Part shown: one piece after another, positions 34,881 to 46,994 of the stretch
How the letters are laid out: each line of letters starts with the position of its first letter
How positions within the stretch are numbered: position 1 is the stretch's first letter
Source of the DNA: Trochalopteron elliotii
Taxonomy: Eukaryota; Chordata; Aves; Passeriformes; Leiothrichidae
Length of the DNA stretch: 64,000 bases
Reading direction: 5' to 3'
NCBI GenBank assembly: GCA_024734555.1
Contig: JANPWX010000443.1
Span: forward strand, 888,264 to 952,263
Translations under genes and position numbers: made by a program
The notes under the pieces: model-generated
Seen by the model: the letters and a program-made list of their open reading frames with translations, nothing else
Database searches by the model: none
Told to the model about the DNA's origin: nothing

Positions 34881-36580
34881 TTTTTAAGCAATTAAAGGCC
34901 TGATCCTGCAGCTCTTCTGCTGTGCAAGCCGTTGCCGGCTCATGCAAGGAGTCCTGCTGCCACGCGAGGAAGAGCTGCTGGAATGGGGCTGGATCTTGTG
35001 TTTTACAGTCCCTGAGGTATGGCAGAAAAGAGTTGTGGGTATAGGCTGGGTTTATTCCTGGTTTTAGGCCTGGCTTTGAGTAGTTTTTCCTACTCCAAGT
35101 GCTTGGCATGTAGCAATCACCAGAAGGAAGCAGCTGGCATTGCCCTCGGCGGCTTGTGCGAGCGGTGGATCAGCTCCAAGGAGGGCTCATCACTGGAGGG
35201 AAGTGTGAGCAAGGATGTTTGGGGATGAGCTGGAGGGAGGAGCAAGCAGGGAATTGTTTCCATCTGGGAAACTATCCATCAGAAGAGAGGTGCTAGGGGC
35301 GGTTGGAAAGGCTGTGATGTGTGGTGGGGCAGCATGTAGGTTGTCACATGCTGGAAGACCCCACAGATACGTGCAGAAAATGGGATTGGACCAGAATCTT
35401 TTGGAGTTTCATGGTTCAGGCTTCCATTCTGTTTTTTTCATATGTTGCATGATGAATTTCATTTTTCCCTTATTAAATCACAGGTGAATGTGTCTCAGGT
35501 CTGATCATGGCCAATCTCTGCATTTCTGCTGTACCCTTGCATGTCTGTGAAACTGGAGGAAGAATGCCAGCCATGCATAGTCCTTTATTTCAAAAAATGA
35601 TCCCAATTTTAAACCACACCTGTACACAACCAATCTTTTCTAAATGGTTAATTTCAACCCAAGCATTCCTGAGCAGAAATCACTGCTTTTCTGAAGTACA
35701 GACACCTGATTGAGAGAGATCTTGTGAACTAAGTATAAGGAACATCTGAATTAGGGAGGGATTGATTTATTCTTTAAAAGTGGGCCAGACACTTTAATGC
35801 AGTTCAATGCCTGGTAGAAATTAAAAGTTCCACTCCACAGATTTCTTTAGAAGTCTTCCTTATAATTGCAAAATGGGGAAACTTGATGAAGACCATTAGT
35901 TGGCCACTTTTTCCATGGGCTGTGAACCCATTTTTGGTTTTTCTTATGCAAGTGCCCTTTGAATCCAATGTTAGCCATGTTACTTGGAAGTAACTTGGAC
36001 TACCAAGAATAAATTTGTTTTATGGTTGGGTTTATTTTGTTTTGTTTTCCCTGTGCTCAGACTAGTTCCCCATTTAAACTGGAGGAACTTGCATTATCTG
36101 AACTAAGTAGAAGCAGAACTGCTAAGGAAATAAGTGGTCCTTGAGCGCTAGGATGTGGTAGGAATTGAATACATTTGGTATCCCTCAAATATATTCAGTT
36201 CCTCTTGTTGCTGCCTTGTATTTTGCCCCAGATCCTCAGCTCAATTCTTGTCTGCCTAGTGCTCATTGTGTCTCTCTGATGAAAAGAAGAAACCTCCCAA
36301 ATTTTCATGTAGGCTGTGAGTGCCAGCTGGTGACACCTCCCAGTTCCAACCTTTATAGGGAAGGCAACTGGGACAACCCCAATTTTCATTTAAAATACAG
36401 TGAGTTTCCAGCCCCACTTGTGGAAAAGCAGTGCTTGAAAACATCACCTGGAGTACCAAGCCCAGTATCTCATTAACCAAAAACTATCCCAGGATTTTCA
36501 GGTCCCCCTTCTCCTAATTAATGACTTTTGTATCCTTCACATTGGTGGTGTGCAGTTTTGGGGTCGGTCAGAGACACTGG
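34881..36580. other. Non-coding; faint palindromic-repeat end at 34894-34911
   Basis: AAAGGCCTGATCCTGCAG at 34894-34911 matches the usual end of the amniote palindromic repeat, but the adjoining sequence is not recognisable. The remainder is mixed composition with no credible exon. Confidence 0.35.
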
Positions 36581-37620
36581 CCCCAAATTTGGCCCATCAG
36601 TGCCCGTGCTTGCTCTGCATGCCACGTTTGAAAGCTCACATATCATCCAGGCCATATTTCTAATGAATCTGGCTTGGGAAAAATATGAGCACTAAACAGA
36701 AGAGTAGGCCGTGGGAAGTACATTTTTAAAAGTACGCCCAACCAGATAAATAGACTTTTTAAACCCAAAATAAACAGATAGAGAAAACTTACTTAGGCAA
36801 AAGATGCATAAATTATCTTTACCCTGAGGATGCAGTAAGTTATTCCCTCTTTACATTCAAAACCTCTGTTTTCCAAGTCTGTATTTCATGTCTAATCACT
36901 AAGAATGCCCTCTTTGACTTCACCCGTGCCTGTAATCATGCCCTTTCCTGAGAAGGCCCCATTTGTCATGTGGGGAAAGAGGGTTTAATTAAGTAGGGAA
37001 AATATACCTAAGGTGGAAACTGAGCTCTGGCCATTTTTCCATAGAAAAAACATGTACAGATGAGCCTAAACTTTTATTTTTTCTTAATGAAAAGACATTT
37101 TTTTGCTCCCGACTTTACTCTTCAAAACCCAAAGAGTTTCTGGGTAAGACAGATGAGAGTCCTATATAAAAGAACAAGGGTGGAATGTGCATTTATACCC
37201 CCCAAGAAGTGCATTTTTCAAATTGGCATTTTTTTCCCCATTTCACTTTTTCCTCTGGGAATCCAGAAAATGTTTCTGTTGTGTGCTCCAAAGAGAGTTA
37301 AGGTCTTAACAGGGAGGGCTCAACAAAAAAAAGGCAACTTGCAGATCTCATGCTAAAATACCAAGTATTCACTTAAAATAAAAAATATTAAAAGAAACAA
37401 AAGGGAAAGCTATCAAGGAAAGCATTTAAATTACTGAAAGGCAAGGGAAGCCTTAATTTTCATGCCAGCAAAAAGTTTACACGGGTTTTATATCTGAGCT
37501 TTACTTACTGTTGTGCTTAATTGCATATAATCACTTACTATGAAAAATGTAGCAACCTGCAGAACCTGTACCTTGTCCTTGAGTTGCAATACATGCGGAA
37601 ATGCAAAAGAGATCTGCCTG
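36581..37620. promoter_or_regulatory. Candidate conserved regulatory block
   Basis: AT-rich and repeat-free over about 1 kb. It contains GATAAATAG (36744-36752), AATTAAGTAG (36988-36997) and, at about 37162-37184, TATATAAAAGAACAAGGG followed by GGAATG. That last group combines TATA- or MEF2-like, SOX-like and TEAD-like words. No plausible protein is encoded. Function is inferred. Confidence 0.35.
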
Positions 37621-38370
37621 TAGATTTTCCTAAGTTTTCAGGACAGGCAGAATGTTTTTTAAGCAAATCCATGGTCACAGTTTAGCTCTAGTCTGTAACT
37701 CTGGATCCTCAGCAGCCCAGTGGGTCTCTCTGTTCCCAAATGTTTGTTTTCCGTGTGACTCTTTGCATCCCCAGGCCATTGTGACAATCTTTTTGATTTC
37801 TTTAAGGTGGTATTCAGTTAAAGTTTTGCCAGGCAAAGACAAACAGTTGCTCAGATGGGGCAGTACAGCTGGGTACTGGAAGACAGGCTGGTACTTGGCC
37901 CAGTCCTTGAATTTCCACGCTGTCACCTTGTACCCACTGACAAAACATGCCCCAAAGTGACTTTGCAGGTGCTGGTGCATTGAGGTAGTACTTTGAAAGA
38001 GTCATATGGTAAAGGACTGATTTTGCTTCTCTCAAAATTGTGGCAAAACTCACAAACTGGTGAAAAGAGACCTGGGCTCATGTTATCCCAGGCATGGTTA
38101 CAGTCCAGGCTTTTCTTATGGAACTATTTACTAGGAAATCTGGGTTTATCTTCTGAAGCCATGAATTATTCTTCTCCAAGCTGAAATAAGATGCTGTGGG
38201 GACAAAAGGACAAGGGGTAGCAGAGTGACAGAAATGGCAGGTCCTCTCACAGAGCTATGGAAATGTGTCGACACTTTTGCAGAAGGGATGAGAGAAGCCT
38301 TCTTTCTCTTTACATAAAAAGCATGGGGAGGAAAGGAAAAGGGCTGCTGCATTTCTATCATCTATAATCC
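37621..38370. other. Non-coding, nothing recognised
   Basis: Overlapping frames of about 100 codons occur on both strands (37652-37980), as expected by chance. No feature is supported. Confidence 0.5.
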
Positions 38371-38800
38371 TCCACTTAACCTATGAATTAGCCCTTGTGT
38401 GAGCAGAAAGGAAAGTTGGTGGCTAAACCATAACCCGCCCCCCCAAGTGGGTACAAGTCTTCCTTTTCCCGTCCTGAGCACTATATATAATGGGCCCCTT
38501 GAATTAAGGAGATATATTAAAAAGAATCCTGGCTGGCTTGCCCCATTTTCTTCCTGGCTGTGCATATATTTATGTAATGTCCAATACCCCGGGACCAACC
38601 TCTTCAGAGCTGGTGTCAAGGTGTAAGGTGCAATTTTAACCTAGTAATTCCATACCCGCTTTAAACTGCTGGCACGAATGTTGGCAGGAGTAGATGCCTA
38701 ATTACTCGTTTATACCCAAACTGCAAATTAGGTTTAGCTTCAGTGTGCACTGTGGTTCACAGGGAGGGTGAAAATATGTGCAGAGTTACCTATGAGGGAG
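38371..38800. promoter_or_regulatory. Candidate regulatory block with MEF2-type site
   Basis: CTATATATAA (38481-38490) fits the MEF2 consensus YTAWWWWTAR. The segment 38640-38790 is AT-leaning with retained CpGs and CTAATTACTCG (38698-38708), a homeodomain-type core. Evidence is compositional. Confidence 0.32.
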
Positions 38801-39839
38801 CCTCAGCCAGCACAAACAAAGACAGAGTTCAGAAAGTAGAAAATCCCACAGTGAGCTGTACAGTTTGGCCAAGGACCCTTGCTCTGCCATAGCTGATACC
38901 ACGTACCTTAATGGAAAATACGAGAGCTTTTGAAACAGAAAGGATGAGAGGACTTCTCTGTGGATTGCCACAGAGGGGGAGATTCAGCTGAGCTAGCCTG
39001 AGCTGTCTGAATGTTTGGCTCCACCTTGATGTGGCACTCAAAGCTCTCTCAGTGGGTGAGAGTGAGAAGACCACAGCGAGTCCATCCCCCTGGGGTATGG
39101 CCTCCAGTCTTCCTTCACAGACTGCAGCAAGAGTCTGGGTGCCCACTTGCTCAGAAGTGCCTTCCCTAAAGCTAGGTGAGGTGCTTTCTGATCATAGAGT
39201 TTGATAACTGCAGATACTAAAATGCCAGAGTTTGTGGTTATAGTTTATTTTTTGTGATGCTGGCACCCAGAGGAACCCTCAGCATCAGCCAGGGGACCTT
39301 CCTACCTGGGGCTGAGGGGGGATCCTGAGTAGCTGTGCATTGGAATGCTCTTGTTCCAAGGCTGGGTTGCATCCACACAGGTTGTGGGAGAGTAGGAGCA
39401 AAGGAACTCAGTCTGGCCAAAGGGGATTTATCAGTGAATCCGTGAATGAAGACAGAAAAATGTGTACTCTGTGATTTCTGGTCTCTTGCTATTCCTGCCA
39501 AACGGTGTCTAATGTGTGAACCATTGATGGCAGCTGCTTGGGGCTGGAGGCAAGGAAATGTCAAGTGACAGTGGATGTGTTTGTTTATGCAGGCAAAAAG
39601 ATGATGAAACGGGATGTGTGGCTCTTCCAAGGGAAGCTGTGTGTCCATTGAACAGAGTGGATCTGTGTTGTGAGCAAACTCTCCACCAAGAGACTGCTCT
39701 ATCTCTGGGCAACACCACCAACAAACCATTGTACCATCCTTGCTGAATATCCTCTTAACCTGAGTCCAGGAATGCCTCTGTCCTGAAGGAGCAGCAGGCA
39801 TTTAGCAGCAAGTGGCCTCTGTGTCTGGCTGGTGCCGGC
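38801..39839. other. Non-coding with a 187-codon antisense open frame
   Basis: The minus-strand frame 39238-39801 is the second longest in the window. Its translation is Pro-, Ser- and His-rich, has no recognisable domain, and overlaps open frames on both strands. I do not call it a gene. Confidence 0.45.
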
Positions 39840-40090
39840 CCGCAGCCCGACTGGCCGCAGCGAGCGACGTGCCATTTTTTATTATGTAGAAGGAAATTTT
39901 GCAAATATGCCCAAGGGTGAGGCAACATCAATAAGCAGGGAATGAACGCTCTATTACATTCATTTGGTTTCGTAACTTCTGTTGGGTCACAGGGGAGCTG
40001 CTAAAGAAAACAAAACAAAATCTCTTGTATGCTGGCTATATTTAGTCGTACGGAGCTTTGCGTTTGTTCTGGGGCTGAAGAACAGCATGT
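39840..40090. promoter_or_regulatory. Candidate conserved element with CpG-rich left shoulder
   Basis: Several CpGs at 39836-39869 are followed by AT-rich sequence including TTTTTTATTATGTAG and GCAAATATGC (about 39900-39909, octamer-like). More CpGs are retained at 39948, 39971, 40049, 40052 and 40061. The layout, a GC shoulder beside an AT-rich core, matches 200-780 and 23088-23720. Confidence 0.36.
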
Positions 40091-40120
40091 CCAAACCTGG
40101 AGCTTGAGGTTGAGTGTGTA

Positions 40121-40175
40121 CTTAAGCCCTGGTCCTGCAAAGCTTATGCATGTTCCTGACTTTGCAGGTTTTGAG
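40121..40175. repeat. Partial copy of palindromic amniote repeat
   Basis: CTTAAGCCCTGGTCCTGCAA (40121-40140) is followed by AGCTTATGCATGTTCCTGAC and TTTGCAGGTTTTGAG. It resembles the repeat half that reads CTGATCCTGCAAAGAC, TTATGCACGTGCTTAAC and TTTGCAGG. One arm is recognisable and the other is missing or eroded. Confidence 0.45.
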
Positions 40176-41259
40176 TACAAATGAGCTTTGGTCTAACGAG
40201 CCTGCTCACGGGATGTAGTGGGAAATGTCTGTGACCCATGTGGATTATTCCTTCCGCACGTACAACGTGTGTTTGTGTTTGTGTGGGGTATGTAGACATC
40301 CTTGGATTGAAGGGAAAATATGCTGGCCTTTGCCTTTCAATTGCCTATCCAAATGTGGCTAAAATAGTATCTTATATAAAATAACTTGATTGTGTGTTTT
40401 TACATCAAACAAAATTCCCAGCGGTGGCTGGAGGTCCCTGCAGTGGTGGCCTCTTCTAGGACACGTGGGTTTTAAAGCCAAACAATATGAACCCTTTTCT
40501 ACCAGAGCATGTGAATACAGCCTCATCATACCTCTATTTTTCCCTTTATTGTAGCCCACAGATTGCGGGGTTTTGTTGGAGGGGGGAATTGAAATAATTT
40601 ATATATATGTGTTAGAGAATGTTGGAATTTGTATGGACCTGTTGTCAACAAACAGTGGTCAGGGTGAATTAAAACCAGTCAGAAGTTTTCATGGTAATTG
40701 TAACAGGTTTTTCAGTTCTTTACAATCAAAACTCACGAATTAGGTGCCTTGGAAGCATGGAAGTTAGAGCATGTAGATTTCTTTAGGGTTTTTTTCCCAA
40801 GATTTTGAGTTTCCTAAGGTAGCTTGGGTGAGAATTTCAGGCCATCTTCTTTCATGGTGTAAGCTGCTGCTTCTAATAGTTAAAATCCTCATATATTTTC
40901 ATGACTCCAAAAGCTGAGGCTTAAAGAAAACCTCAAATTTTCAGTACTGATGCTAAAATGGGAAGAGCCAGTGGTACATCCGGTTGTGCTATGAATATAG
41001 AATGGCTCATGAGCTTCCAGGGTGTTTCTGTTGTCATTGCAGTGTGTTTTATATTCTAAGTTGACTACCCAAGTTGTCAGATTCGTGATGTACCTATTCA
41101 ATTGAGAAGAGACTTCAAACTTCGATGGTGGAGGATGACTTAGGGAAATGTGTCTCCAAAATGCCCTTCTGTGATGAATCTGGGAGGTTCCTGGTGCTGC
41201 ATTCCCCCAGCCCACAAAAGAGTCTCACAGCAGGGACTAAAGGCAAGGCGCAGCCTTGC
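40176..41259. other. Non-coding, nothing recognised
   Basis: AT-leaning at 40560-40760, otherwise mixed. No exon, RNA or repeat is supported. Confidence 0.45.
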
Positions 41260-42130
41260 AACAGGCATCACTCTCCTTTGTAGCTGATAAAAACAAAGGT
41301 GAAAACAATACATAAGTTCTTTTGATTATTTAAAAGTTGCAGCAGAAACTCATGCTCCTGCTTGCCTCCCCATTACTTTACATAAAATTGTTATGCATTC
41401 TAAGTAGTAGCAGCCTAGGCCTCTTGACCTCACAAGAAGAGCTGTTACTATACATTTAACAAAAACAAGGTATTATGTATTAGCCTACACATTTTGCAAT
41501 AGCTCCAGCAATCTAGTAACTACAGTCCAATTTAAACCGTGCCTGGAGGCAACAAAAATTGCACAAAATGGCAGCTAATTTATAGAAGGGAGAGAGGAAA
41601 TATTTGGGGGTCTATTCCTTCAAGCCATCTGATTCGTATTATTGACTCATTTAGAAAACAGAAAGTGAGCAGAGACAAGTTTTTAAGGAGTTTGGTTTCA
41701 CACAAATGACTTGCAATTGCAGCCCATTATTTTTATACCAAGACTTCATTAGTCATATCCCCGTCAAACCTGTGAGCAGTGTCAAATGTTTTCAGAAAAC
41801 ACACCAGGACAGGTATGGAACTCATCAGCCTGTGGCAAAGGTCGCTCTCATTAAGGAGTCAAAAATGAAAACTTTCAGTGTCTCTAACACATTGCACAGA
41901 CGTTCCTGCCCCCACTTCTGAAATGCGGGGCTGAGCGAGCACCTCCTGCTCCCCAGACATTCAAATAAGATCAAGATGACAGGGCAAGAAAATGAATAGG
42001 ATTCTTAACTGGCTGTACTTTATAATATGGTACTGATTGGAAACAACCAGAAAGTTGTTTGCCATGTCTATAGTACCATTTCCTGAGGTTAAACATAACA
42101 TCTTGAAATGAAGCAATTAAGTCTCCTTAA
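41260..42130. promoter_or_regulatory. Candidate conserved regulatory block
   Basis: A repeat-free block of about 0.85 kb with TTGACCTCACAAG (41423-41435, nuclear-receptor half-site-like), AT-rich homeodomain words and ATTATTGACTCATTT (41638-41652, AP-1-like core TGACTCA). The only open frame (41706-41921, +) has no family features. Enhancer function is inferred. Confidence 0.37.
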
Positions 42131-42200
42131 AGGAAAAAAAAAAAGAAGAAAAAAAGGGGAAAGATGGGGTGGGGGGAAAAGAAGGAGAAAAGGGGGGGAC
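42131..42200. repeat. Polypurine tract
   Basis: About 70 bases almost entirely of A and G, including A11 and several G runs. The two overlapping minus-strand frames of over 100 codons nearby owe their length partly to this low-complexity tract. It could adopt triplex or other non-B structure. Confidence 0.8.
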
Positions 42201-42600
42201 GTGGGTCTGGGTGGTGCTGACTCGGCACGCCAGCCATGCTCCGATGAGCAAAAGAAATGTCTGTGCAAACTTCTTCCCACCTGGGAGGTTGGAGGGGAGA
42301 CAGGAGAGCTGTGACACCAGAGTTGTTCGGGGCTGGCTCTCAAGCTGTGCCGTGACAGATGTGTTTTGAGGAATTCCGAGGCGCGGAGATAAGAATAACA
42401 AAAAGCCATTCACTGAAGCACAGTTACACAGGCTTAGCACAAAGGGGTGAAGAGAAAATGTGTCAATACGCTCCTTATTTGTGGAAGGTTGGCCATGTTT
42501 CTGCAGCACGCTGCAGTCAGAGCTGGGGGCTGTTGCTAACAGCAGCAAGGGTTGCTGTCTTGCCCCTTAAAAGTTATTCAGAGTCTCCTGGGAATTAAAG
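42201..42600. promoter_or_regulatory. Weak candidate element
   Basis: The segment 42320-42480 retains CpGs (42328, 42352, 42377, 42382, 42384, 42469) and contains GAGATAAGAATAACAAAAAG (42385-42404), with GATA-like and SOX-like words. The evidence is modest. Confidence 0.27.
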
Positions 42601-44080
42601 AGGATTCCCTTTAGCTGCTTCACTCTGGGACACAACAAAGTCCTTCTGATGTAGAAAATGTTTATCTTGCAGAGGCTTTGCTTATTTAAAAATAGTGTCC
42701 ATGGGGCTTTACATAAGATGGCAGAAATAGTTTTAGGAAGTTTTTTGTTTTTCAACTGCTCAGCTGATGTAGAATTGGATTTGCTTGCTGTGCTCTGAAC
42801 ACGTCCTTGCGCAGCCAGGGATGGGGTCTCCAAAATGCCTTGGTCTTGGCTTTCCAGTCTTCCCCAGTGGATTGCAACAGCCTTTGGTTATGGGTACAAC
42901 CTTTGCTGGATTCCCTGTCAAATGGGGACAAGAAACCTGATTTCTGTGGGTTGGTTATTATTTGCAACATTAATCTATGAAGATTTAAGTTCTATAGTGA
43001 TTACTTGAAGGAAATGTTTGAAGTTGAAGGTTATTTTATATGTGGGAAGATGCATGTATTGGTAGCTTAATAACTATTTAGAAATCTCTGTGTCTTGTCC
43101 CATGCACCAGCATTTATGCAGTGTACTCATTCACACCTGACTATATTTGCCTCTTCTGCTTCCTTGCCTGTTCAAGTCTATGCGTGTTTGCTTGAAATGC
43201 TGAAGTGCTTAAACCCCCTCCAGCCTGACAGCTGGGGGCACAGATCTTGGAAAACCAGGGAAAATGCCAGTGCTGTTGGGCAGGTTGTGGCTGCCCTGCT
43301 CTCATGTGGCCTCCTGGTAGCTCATTTCTCCCTGTAGCGGCGTGGCTGAACCTGCAGGTTGTTTCTTGAACATGGAAAATGGAGGTGATGTGATACACAA
43401 ATACGTTATAATTGTCTTTGACCATCATTATTGAAGTGTGCATGGGGTGAGCAGACTGTCTGAGCTGGCTCTGGTCTCCTTTGGTTGTGTATAGTTCACT
43501 GGGAGGTCATGTGGAGCAGGAGGAAGGACAAAATTTCTGGGTTCAATCGGTCTACTGCTGCAGTGTCGGGCAAATCTGATTCTCAGTTGCTTGGATCCCC
43601 TCTCTGCAAAGCAAGATGAGTTTGACCCTCTTTGTGAGTGTTGGAAACTCTCCTAGATGGAGCTGCTGGTAGCAGAGTGGCTGTCAGGGGTGGGCTGAGC
43701 AATGTTTATCACTGATAAGCAACCCTTTGGCTAGACCCACTTAATAAAAAGAGATTTCTGACACGTATTACCTACCCTGGGCTCACACCATGGAGTTTTC
43801 CCCCCTTTCCCAAGCGCAAGACACATGGCGGGTTATGAACCTCCTTCTGCTGAGCAAGTGTGTTTGTCTGCAGAGATCAGGGCTGGGCTTTGCTGGGGTG
43901 TCCGTGCCCTCACCTGCCAGCCCCCGGTCAGCCCCTGAGCAGGGGCACATCCTGAGTGCCAGCCCTGTGATTGATGCACTTGGCCGAGAACTTCCCTCCT
44001 GCCCGCTCAGGAAACAGGAGGGCTGGGGAGATAGTGCTCGCCTTTCTTTCACAGTCCCTGCTTCCGAACTCTAATCACCT
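42601..44080. other. Non-coding, nothing recognised
   Basis: Mixed composition. Frames at 43783-44074 overlap on opposite strands. No gene or repeat is recognised. Confidence 0.5.
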
Positions 44081-44500
44081 TCTGCTGTGGGAAAAGAGAT
44101 GAGATGCTGCCTAAAAAACAGATCATTGTCCGCCTCCTAGATTAATGCAGAGAAAGCAGTATTGTCTGCTGAATGGATAAACCTTCCTCCTGTCACTCAA
44201 AACCTAAATTCAACGCTACTTCATTTCTAAGAGGCTTATCTTCCTTGAATAGACCCTTGCAGCTCAAGTAAGAGGCGATGTAATGAAGCGTGTTTTTTTC
44301 TTAAGTGAGAAACCTGCTGCAAAGAAGGGGTGAAGCCTGTGCAGCTGTTCTAAAGGGCCTTTGCAGACTCTCGAAATACTTGTCATTTATCTGGTCTTGC
44401 CTGACAGCAAATGAGAGAAGATCAAGTTCAAAATCTGCCGGCGCGGCTTTCAGGGCTTCTTCATCTGTTAATTAAATAATGGTCATTAGTGCACAATGCC
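44081..44500. promoter_or_regulatory. Candidate conserved regulatory block
   Basis: Repeat-free sequence with retained CpGs (44131, 44214, 44276, 44289, 44373, 44440-44445). Motifs include TGTTAATTAAATAATGG (44466-44482, homeodomain type) and CTTCCTTGAATAG. No open frame of interest crosses it. Role is inferred. Confidence 0.38.
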
Positions 44501-44897
44501 CCCCAGTAAGGGTGGATATGATGCCGAGATGGAAATATGGGTTTGGGGGTTATGAATAAGCAGATGGTCCCCAGGAATTTTGCTGCTTTGACCCCCCCAG
44601 CGATGCCTTGGTATGTGGCTGGAGGAGCTGGCAGTGAAACAGGTGGCATCAGGCGGAAAAATAAATTCGTAGAAGCGTGCTGAAATCATTGTAGAATCCA
44701 CTCCTTTTATGTGGGGCAGAGATTAATTCAGGGATTTCCCACAAACCAGCCTGTTTTTGGAAAATCACCCACACCACCATCGCCACAAATAATGTCCTGT
44801 TTGCTTTCCTGGAGCCTGCTGTACTAAAGACTTACACTTTTTAAATGTATTTTGGGAAATGTACTCTCTAAATTAAAATTAGTTGCTCAACATCAGA
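44501..44897. other. Non-coding, nothing recognised
   Basis: Balanced sequence turning AT-rich after 44820. No feature is supported. Confidence 0.45.
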
Positions 44898-44955
44898 GGG
44901 CCAAATCCTGAGGTGTTTACTCAACTTTTGCTCGGTCAAAACTTACTGTGATATC
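44898..44955. repeat. Relic of palindromic amniote repeat (CCAAATCCTGAGG arm)
   Basis: GGGCCAAATCCTGAGGTG (44898-44915) is followed by TTTACTCAACTTTTGC and CAAAACTTACTGTGA. It reads like the repeat variant beginning GGGCCAAATCCTGAGGTCC then TTACTCAGGCAAAACTCCC. The second arm is not preserved. Confidence 0.5.
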
Positions 44956-46994
44956 AAAGAGCAGCTCTGAGGGTTGCTGAGATGGGATGTAAGATCTGTC
45001 TCTGAATAACTACAGGTGATAGAGGAATTTACTGTAGATGTGAGAGGTTAGTTCTTCTTTTTATGGTCAACATATGTTTAATTTTCACACATTTGAATTC
45101 ATATTTTACCTAAAAGCACTGATCTTGTGAATACCTCTTTCTTTCATCACCAATAGCATGACTTTTCCAGTCTCACCATCACCCTGTGGACTGTGGGCAT
45201 CCAGTTTGTGCCTCTGCAGTTACAGGACATGTCCTGAAAAATCCTTCCTTGCCTTTTCAGGCACTGAGGTGGATGCAGCTGTAGGAATTTTGTGACACTG
45301 AGTTACCCAGGATTATATCTGATTTTTCCTGTGAGTTGCTGGTTTTCTTCCTGGAGTTATCGGATGGGACCAGAGAGGAGATCCAGCATGGTGCACACAG
45401 GGAGGGCAATGCAGCCTTTGCTTGTGCCAGAGCTAAATGTGCTTGAATGACCAGTCTGGTTTGGACAGGAAAATAAAAACTTTAAGAAAGTACTTGAGAA
45501 GATTGGCCATTGGCAGGGTGGTGGTCAGCTTGTGGGGATTTGGCAGGCCCTTGTGCTAAGCAGAAGAGTAAAGCAGTTGGATGGTGATTTAAAGGGGTTT
45601 TTGAGCAGTGTGGAGGAAAACTCAAAGCTTGGAGTACAGACCCCTGTGATGGGATTGAGGAATTTTAATGCTGAAACGGGTGTTGAAATCCCACAGGGCA
45701 GTTGGTGTCCCCAGGATGAGACCCTGAATGTCATGGCATGGCCTGCACCAGTGTGGAGACCAAAAAAGTCAAGAACTGCTGGGAAAAGCATGAAATGTAC
45801 AATAAATATCCTCATGCAACAAATCTGTGTTAAAGCAAACATTATGCTTGTGACAGAAAACAATAAAAGTAAGGAAATTTGCAGTTAATGGTAAAACATA
45901 CCATATGTCCACAAATGCCTAGGCACACCAGGGCACCCCTGTAACTGCTTTCTTGATGTCAAGGTGTTGAAGGCCACATGGCAGGTTCCACCCCAAATTA
46001 CAGACTGTCAGACTGCTGCTCTGTATTTTTGTCCATGGTTGCCTTTTTCATCATGTCTGACCTATTCCCACCATGTGCTGAGGTGAATGTTTCTGAAACG
46101 GGCCTGACCCACAGTTCTGCTTGGAAAATGTTGGTTTTCAGGTGCTTTGGAGTGGGAAAACCTTGCTGATAGTGCCCTGAGTAGAACAGTCAACACTGTT
46201 GCTAAATGTGTTGTAACACTAAAATACGGTACCTGGTCTGGTGGAGAAAATGTTGACACCACAAATCACAGGTTATTCCTCCAGCCCTACATCTGGAGAC
46301 GCTCTTGACAAATATAATGCTATATTTCTTGGATTAATAGGCATAAATAGCCAAATTCCCTGGACTCTGGAAAATTAACAAATGCTTTCATCTCTACTTT
46401 CATTACAAGGATTATTTATGGGGATGTTTTGATAGTAGGTGCTGTTTGTTAACTGTTTAGGGAGCTGGCTGGAGGCTTCGTGTGTGCAGACACTGACCTT
46501 TTGCAGATTTTTTTTTTTTGCCTTAGCTGATGTCTTAGTCAGTAAGGAGACACCTGCATCCGTGCAACCCTGGCTAGCAGAGAAACACAGCACTTCAGTA
46601 TTTCCCCTCCTTCACCAGCTGGATGGGACCCCTGATACAAAACCTGAGAAATGTGCCAAAAGCCTTCAAAGTTCAGGCCAGAGGTGTTTGTGCAAGATAA
46701 AAATGGGACAATATAGCATCCCTGGACAACTCATCCATTTACACATGACACTCGTTGTGGTCTCTGGTTAGCTTGTTAATGAGGAGGCAGGAAGAAGTGC
46801 AATCAAGTTTTTATGATTCATCATTTCTGTTCCCTGTTCAGGAGACAATGTCAGTGCTCTTTGCCAATCATCGAAGGTGGCTTTCGAGTGCCTTAGGGAG
46901 ATGCTTTTTTTAAAGATGCTCTCTGTGTTTCTGAAGGCTGAGCCACATTTCTAAATAATAGGGACGTCCTGGAGTTTGTTTTGTGTTGTGCTTC
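44956..46994. other. Non-coding, nothing recognised
   Basis: Opposed frames of 118 (+) and 112 (-) codons occupy 45525-45888 and resemble no known family. Another 110-codon frame is at 46439-46771. None has splice or start context that would support a gene. Confidence 0.45.

Noticed and set aside
39238..39801. 187-codon minus-strand open frame
   Set aside because: Overlapped by open frames on both strands, no domain, no splice or promoter context. Length is within what 64 kb of two-strand sequence can produce.
42089..42548. 106- and 143-codon minus-strand frames
   Set aside because: Both run across the polypurine tract, which lacks stop codons on the pyrimidine strand, so their length is a composition effect.
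45525..45888. Opposed 118- and 112-codon frames considered as a retrocopy
   Set aside because: Neither translation resembles a known gene, and reciprocal open frames are a common chance pattern.
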